Positions 5,538 through 8,355 of a DNA stretch of 8,355 nucleotides are shown here, in pieces. Made by a program: the position numbers and the translations under genes. The stretch lies in NCBI GenBank assembly GCA_001769005.1, contig MENE01000088.1:7602-15956 (forward strand). The letters run 5' to 3'. Numbering within the stretch: position 1 is the stretch's first letter; every line of letters begins with the position of its first letter. Below the pieces are notes generated by a model. The model was not told where the DNA came from and made no database searches. It saw nothing but the letters and a program-made list of their open reading frames with translations. Origin of the DNA: Bacteroidetes bacterium GWA2_31_9b. GTDB lineage: Bacteria > Bacteroidota > Bacteroidia > Bacteroidales > UBA12077.

Positions 5538-7367
5538 TTATTTTTTTACACAGCGGATATATAAGAGATCTTTTTTCTTTGCTCTATCAGCTTTTTCAAT
5601 TTTACCGTTTGAATCAAAATAGTAATATCCAATATTTCCGGCTTCAATAAATGCAAGCTTTGCTGTAAAAATATTTGTAGGTTTTTTTCCAGAATCATCA
5701 ATTAGAATTTCTCCTCCTAGTAATAGATTAAAACCGCTTTTACCAAAAGGACATAATGAAGGCATATTATTAGCTGTTTTTGCCAATACTTTTTGCCAGT
5801 CGTCTGATGATGGTATTTGCCATCCGGCAGGACATGCAGTTTCAGCAACCGAAATATTATAAAGATAACCGAATGCTTCACAATTCATTTTAATATTATC
5901 GCGACAGGTACTGTTTTCTCCCATGTTAAAACTTAAATTCTCCGACATCCATGTTTTATTATCAATATTAACCCATGTATATTCTTTGTTATCGCGGGAA
6001 TCTGCGAATTTGCCGGTTTCAATTGAATTTGAGTATGCTGCATAATCTTTGTTATCTAAAACACAACGCAGTTTAGCTTTTTCATTGGTTTGTTTATTTA
6101 CCCATCCTGTACTATTTGATTTATTTGAAGGATATGCAATTAATTTTTTACTGTCTTCTTTATTATCTTTGTTAATCCAGTATGTGTTATATATATAGTA
6201 TTTTGATTCCATCCAATAATCGTTTGTAGACATATTAAAACTCCAAAGACCTGATGTGCTAATTCGTTCGCTAATAACTGTACTTTCGTTTTCAAGTTCT
6301 ATCGAAGGTTTATAATATGAAAATAAGTCTTTCCATTCTTGTTCTTCTGGTAATTTCCATCCTACAGGGCATTTATCATTTATATCAGTATAAATAAATG
6401 TGCCAATAATATCCTTTTTTAACCACGTTGTATTTCCTACACTAATATATTCGAACTTTTCGCCGGTATAAACATCTTTAAAAGCACCTGTTTTATTTTT
6501 AAGTGTGAGGTTTGCTTCAATAACTGATTCAATTGTTTCAAAATATATAGCACTTTTAATACATCGAACACTTAATTCATCGGTTTTTTCTCGAAGCTCC
6601 CGACTAATTTTATTTTCGTTTAATCGCACAATTCGAGCGATATATTTATCGGAGTATCCTAAATACAAAAGTTTATTTACTGTATTTGTCCAAAAAGCTA
6701 CAGCAACCTGATTTGGATATAACGTTTTTAAGTACTTACATTCATTAAGAACAAATCCTGAGTCGCTAAATATTTTCAAATTTTTTATTTCACGTAATCC
6801 AAATTCAGATGATTTGGCAGCATTCATTCCAAAGTGCTTTTCAAGTTCAATCCATTCATCATCAGTAGGTAATTTCCAATTTTCGGGGCAAGCATTTATA
6901 GCTGCAGTATAATTATATAATGTGCCACATTCAGAAGGTTCTTTTATTGATTTTAAATTCTGAGTCATCCATTTCGTATTATCGTATCGAATCCAGGTAT
7001 AAGTATTTCCAACAGCATCATTTAAAGTACCTTTTTTTGTAAGATCAATAGTTGGATAAACAGCGCTAATTTTAAAAAATAATTTTGTATTTGCATTTGC
7101 TAAATGATCTATCCAAAGAACTATTTGTTTTGTTCTTCCCGGGAAAATACTATCACCAACTTCACCATGCACTTTTTCAATTTCTTCCCAATTTATTTGA
7201 TCTGTTGAATATAAAACATGAACAGTGAAAGCAAGATCAGGTTTGCCATAAAGATCATATTGAATAATAACTTCGCCATTGTTTTGTTTTATAGTAGTAT
7301 TGTTAATTGTTTGAGCGAATATATTCATACTCAATATGCTGAAAATAAATAGTAATATGTTTTTCAT
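5538..7367 (-). CDS. Secreted protein with three FISUMP domains
   Basis: This is a 609-residue exported protein. A signal peptide (MKNILLFIFSILSMNIFAQ, cut near residue 19) is followed by an all-beta, Ig/FnIII-like N-terminal domain (about 22-104). That domain contains VLYSTDQINW and GEVGDSIFPG, a wording common in secreted Bacteroidota proteins. Three FISUMP domains (Fibrobacter succinogenes major paralogous domain, TIGR02145) follow. Each has a W-[ML] motif early, a central C-P-x-x-W-x-[LI]-P-x-x-x-x-W core and a terminal [LVI]-R-C. Domain 1 is about 113-271 with core CPENWKLPTDDEW (160-172). Domain 2 is about 294-437 with CPVGWKLPEEQEW (333-345) and is more diverged at its start. Domain 3 is about 453-608 with CPAGWQIPSSDDW (512-524). 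The family is exported, and its function is unsettled. The gene is monocistronic, with its own terminator hairpin downstream. No C-terminal sorting domain is visible, as the protein ends right after domain 3. The role is unknown; the domain call is secure. Confidence 0.9.
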   Translation of the reverse strand: MKNILLFIFSILSMNIFAQTINNTTIKQNNGEVIIQYDLYGKPDLAFTVHVLYSTDQINWEEIEKVHGEVGDSIFPGRTKQIVLWIDHLANANTKLFFKISAVYPTIDLTKKGTLNDAVGNTYTWIRYDNTKWMTQNLKSIKEPSECGTLYNYTAAINACPENWKLPTDDEWIELEKHFGMNAAKSSEFGLREIKNLKIFSDSGFVLNECKYLKTLYPNQVAVAFWTNTVNKLLYLGYSDKYIARIVRLNENKISRELREKTDELSVRCIKSAIYFETIESVIEANLTLKNKTGAFKDVYTGEKFEYISVGNTTWLKKDIIGTFIYTDINDKCPVGWKLPEEQEWKDLFSYYKPSIELENESTVISERISTSGLWSFNMSTNDYWMESKYYIYNTYWINKDNKEDSKKLIAYPSNKSNSTGWVNKQTNEKAKLRCVLDNKDYAAYSNSIETGKFADSRDNKEYTWVNIDNKTWMSENLSFNMGENSTCRDNIKMNCEAFGYLYNISVAETACPAGWQIPSSDDWQKVLAKTANNMPSLCPFGKSGFNLLLGGEILIDDSGKKPTNIFTAKLAFIEAGNIGYYYFDSNGKIEKADRAKKKDLLYIRCVKK

Positions 7368-7456
7368 GTATTATGATTTTAAGTTTTAGAGTTTAAAGTT
7401 ACCAAAAGATTAAAAACGAGACAATTTTTAAACTGGTTTTATATAAATAAAATATG

Positions 7457-7464
7457 TACTTTTG
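7457..7464 (+). promoter_or_regulatory. Candidate -7 promoter element for the dehydrogenase gene
   Basis: TACTTTTG matches the Bacteroidota -7 consensus TAnnTTTG exactly. No good -33 TTTG is found 19-21 bases upstream (the sequence there is AACTGG), so the call rests on one element. If used, it would give a leader of about 155 bases before the ATG at 7628, one that includes the 18-bp palindrome. Confidence 0.45.
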
Positions 7465-7513
7465 TTTTATGTTTACATACAACGAACATATTATTACCTT
7501 CCAAAACCGCTTC

Positions 7514-7531
7514 AATGGATTATAATCCATT
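7514..7531. repeat. 18-bp perfect palindrome in the leader of the dehydrogenase gene
   Basis: Two 9-base arms (AATGGATTA and its complement) meet with no spacer. It lies about 50 bases downstream of the candidate plus promoter and about 150 bases upstream of the minus-strand FISUMP start. It has no adjacent T-run, so it does not look like an ordinary terminator. It could be an operator for a dimeric regulator or an RNA hairpin; neither is shown. Confidence 0.5.
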
Positions 7532-7627
7532 ACAATAACTGCAAATTATTAAATACTACAATAAACTTTTTTTAGATTTTTTCTAAAAGAAAGTTATATC
7601 ATAAATTAATTTAAAAAAATAACTAAC

Positions 7628-8355
7628 ATGAAAAAAATAATTATTCTGGGAGCAGGAATGGTTGGAAAGGCTATGGCCATTGACTTGTCTAAAAACCACG
7701 ATGTTACTTCAGCCGATATTGATGTTTACTCTTTAAATTATCTTGCATCAAATTATAATATTAAAACCAAAGTACTTGATGTTACAAACGAAAATGAGTT
7801 CATATCAACAATAAAACCATTTGATCTTGTAATTTCAGCCGTGCCCGGATTTCTTGGTTTACAAACAATTACAAGAGTTATTAATTGTAAAAAGAATTTA
7901 ATAGATATTTCTTTTTTACCCGAAGATGTATCACATTTAAATAGTTTAGCAATTCAAAATAATGTAACAGTTATAATGGATTGTGGAGTAGCACCTGGAA
8001 TGCCAAATATAATAGCTGGGTATCATAATGAGAAAATGAAAATTGATAATTTTGAATATATGGTTGGTGGATTACCAAAAGTTAGAACATTTCCGTTTGA
8101 GTATAAAGCACCTTTTTCTCCATGTGATGTAGTTGAAGAATACACACGACCTGCACGATATGTAGAAAATAGTAAGATGATTGTGAAACCGGCAATGAGT
8201 GATACAGAGTTACTTGAATTTGAGAATGTTGGTACACTTGAGGCGTTTAATTCAGATGGATTACGTTCACTAATCTTCACGTTAAGCAATATACCGAATA
8301 TGAAAGAGAAAACACTCCGCTTTCCAGGTCATATAACAATGATAAAAGCATTAAA
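7628..8355 (+). CDS. Saccharopine dehydrogenase / L-lysine 6-dehydrogenase family enzyme, N-terminal part
   Basis: The first 242 residues of a cytoplasmic NAD(P)-dependent oxidoreductase are visible; the frame is open at the window edge. The N-terminus is a Rossmann fold with KKIIILGAGMVG (GxGxxG at 8-13) and an acidic residue after beta-2 (SADID, 28-32). Then come DLVISAVPG (66-74), LIDISF (91-96) and the family hallmark MDCGVAPGMPNIIAGY (117-132). The catalytic-domain part follows with VGGLPKVRTFPFEYKAPFSP (146-165), EEYTRPARYVENSKM (170-184), GTLEAFNSDGLRSL (202-215) and EKTLRFPGH (227-235). This wording fits the short saccharopine-dehydrogenase-like proteins of Bacteroidota, some called lysine 6-dehydrogenase, which act in lysine breakdown. 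They usually have about 380-390 residues, so roughly 140 are missing here. The exact substrate (lysine, saccharopine or a related carboxy-amine) cannot be decided. The ATG at 7628 is preceded by an A-rich stretch and gives a perfect Rossmann start. Confidence 0.9.
   Translation, partial: MKKIIILGAGMVGKAMAIDLSKNHDVTSADIDVYSLNYLASNYNIKTKVLDVTNENEFISTIKPFDLVISAVPGFLGLQTITRVINCKKNLIDISFLPEDVSHLNSLAIQNNVTVIMDCGVAPGMPNIIAGYHNEKMKIDNFEYMVGGLPKVRTFPFEYKAPFSPCDVVEEYTRPARYVENSKMIVKPAMSDTELLEFENVGTLEAFNSDGLRSLIFTLSNIPNMKEKTLRFPGHITMIKAL

Larger units (their letters stand above)
7368..7627. other. Divergent intergenic region, 260 bases
   Basis: This very AT-rich gap separates the FISUMP gene (minus) from the dehydrogenase gene (plus). 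It holds a plus-strand promoter-like motif near 7457, an 18-bp palindrome at 7514-7531, and a weak 6-bp hairpin (TTTTAG 7570-7575 with CTAAAA 7583-7588). An A-rich stretch (7611-7620) lies just before the plus start, typical of leaders lacking a Shine-Dalgarno. No convincing promoter was found for the minus-strand gene and no known riboswitch was recognised. Confidence 0.6.

Noticed and set aside
6505..6711. 68-codon plus-strand reading frame
   Set aside because: It is antisense to the continuous FISUMP-domain gene, with no recognisable motif.
7403..7420. Possible minus-strand promoter for the FISUMP gene (TAATCTTTTG)
   Set aside because: The spacing between TA and TTTG is off by at least one base and no -33 element lies at the right distance.
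7469..7525. 18-codon reading frame that could be a leader peptide before the dehydrogenase gene
   Set aside because: Its ATG lies only 5 bases after the candidate -7 element, leaving essentially no leader. It has no lysine-rich run that would suggest attenuation and shows no ribosome binding signal.
7566..7592. T-rich hairpin before the dehydrogenase gene as a terminator or riboswitch expression platform
   Set aside because: The stem is only 6 bp and almost entirely A-T, too weak to call in such AT-rich sequence.
8023..8289. 88-codon minus-strand reading frame
   Set aside because: It lies wholly inside the dehydrogenase gene in antisense, has no family resemblance and no upstream signals.

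Overview
The window is AT-rich and protein-dense. It looks like a chromosomal segment of a Bacteroidota species. Supporting signs are a FISUMP-domain secreted protein, a DUF5777 beta-barrel protein, starts that lack a clear Shine-Dalgarno but follow A-rich leaders, a TAnnTTTG-type promoter, and an HAE1-type RND pump followed directly by its TolC-like channel. Genus cannot be read from the sequence. No tRNA, rRNA, CRISPR array, insertion sequence or phage gene was seen.

Layout: (1) Bases 1-1908, plus strand: the end of an RND (AcrB/HAE1-type) inner-membrane efflux pump, then after 4 bases a complete TolC-family outer-membrane channel. This is the tail of a tripartite export operon. (2) Bases 1921-1942: a perfect palindrome between converging genes, probably a two-way terminator. 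(3) Bases 1963-5356, minus strand: a compact five-gene operon, transcribed from about 5370 downward. In order it encodes a three-domain c-type cytochrome lipoprotein, a one-domain c-type cytochrome lipoprotein, a DUF5777 outer-membrane beta-barrel, a secreted YceI-family protein, and a small membrane-anchored OB-fold protein. (4) Bases 5486-5508: a terminator hairpin for the next minus-strand gene. (5) Bases 5538-7367, minus strand: a 609-residue secreted protein with an N-terminal beta-sandwich-like domain and three FISUMP domains. (6) Bases 7368-7627: a divergent intergenic region with a promoter-like motif and an 18-bp palindrome. (7) From 7628, plus strand: a saccharopine dehydrogenase/lysine 6-dehydrogenase family enzyme that runs off the right edge.

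The most interesting part is the five-gene minus-strand operon. It combines four predicted haem-binding domains on two lipoproteins, an outer-membrane barrel of unknown function, and a lipocalin-like YceI protein of a family known to bind polyisoprenoids. This suggests an envelope redox or haem-protein module, but its function is not known from the sequence. The two haem lipoproteins are clearly paralogous, and two of the four haem sites use the unusual CX4CH spacing.
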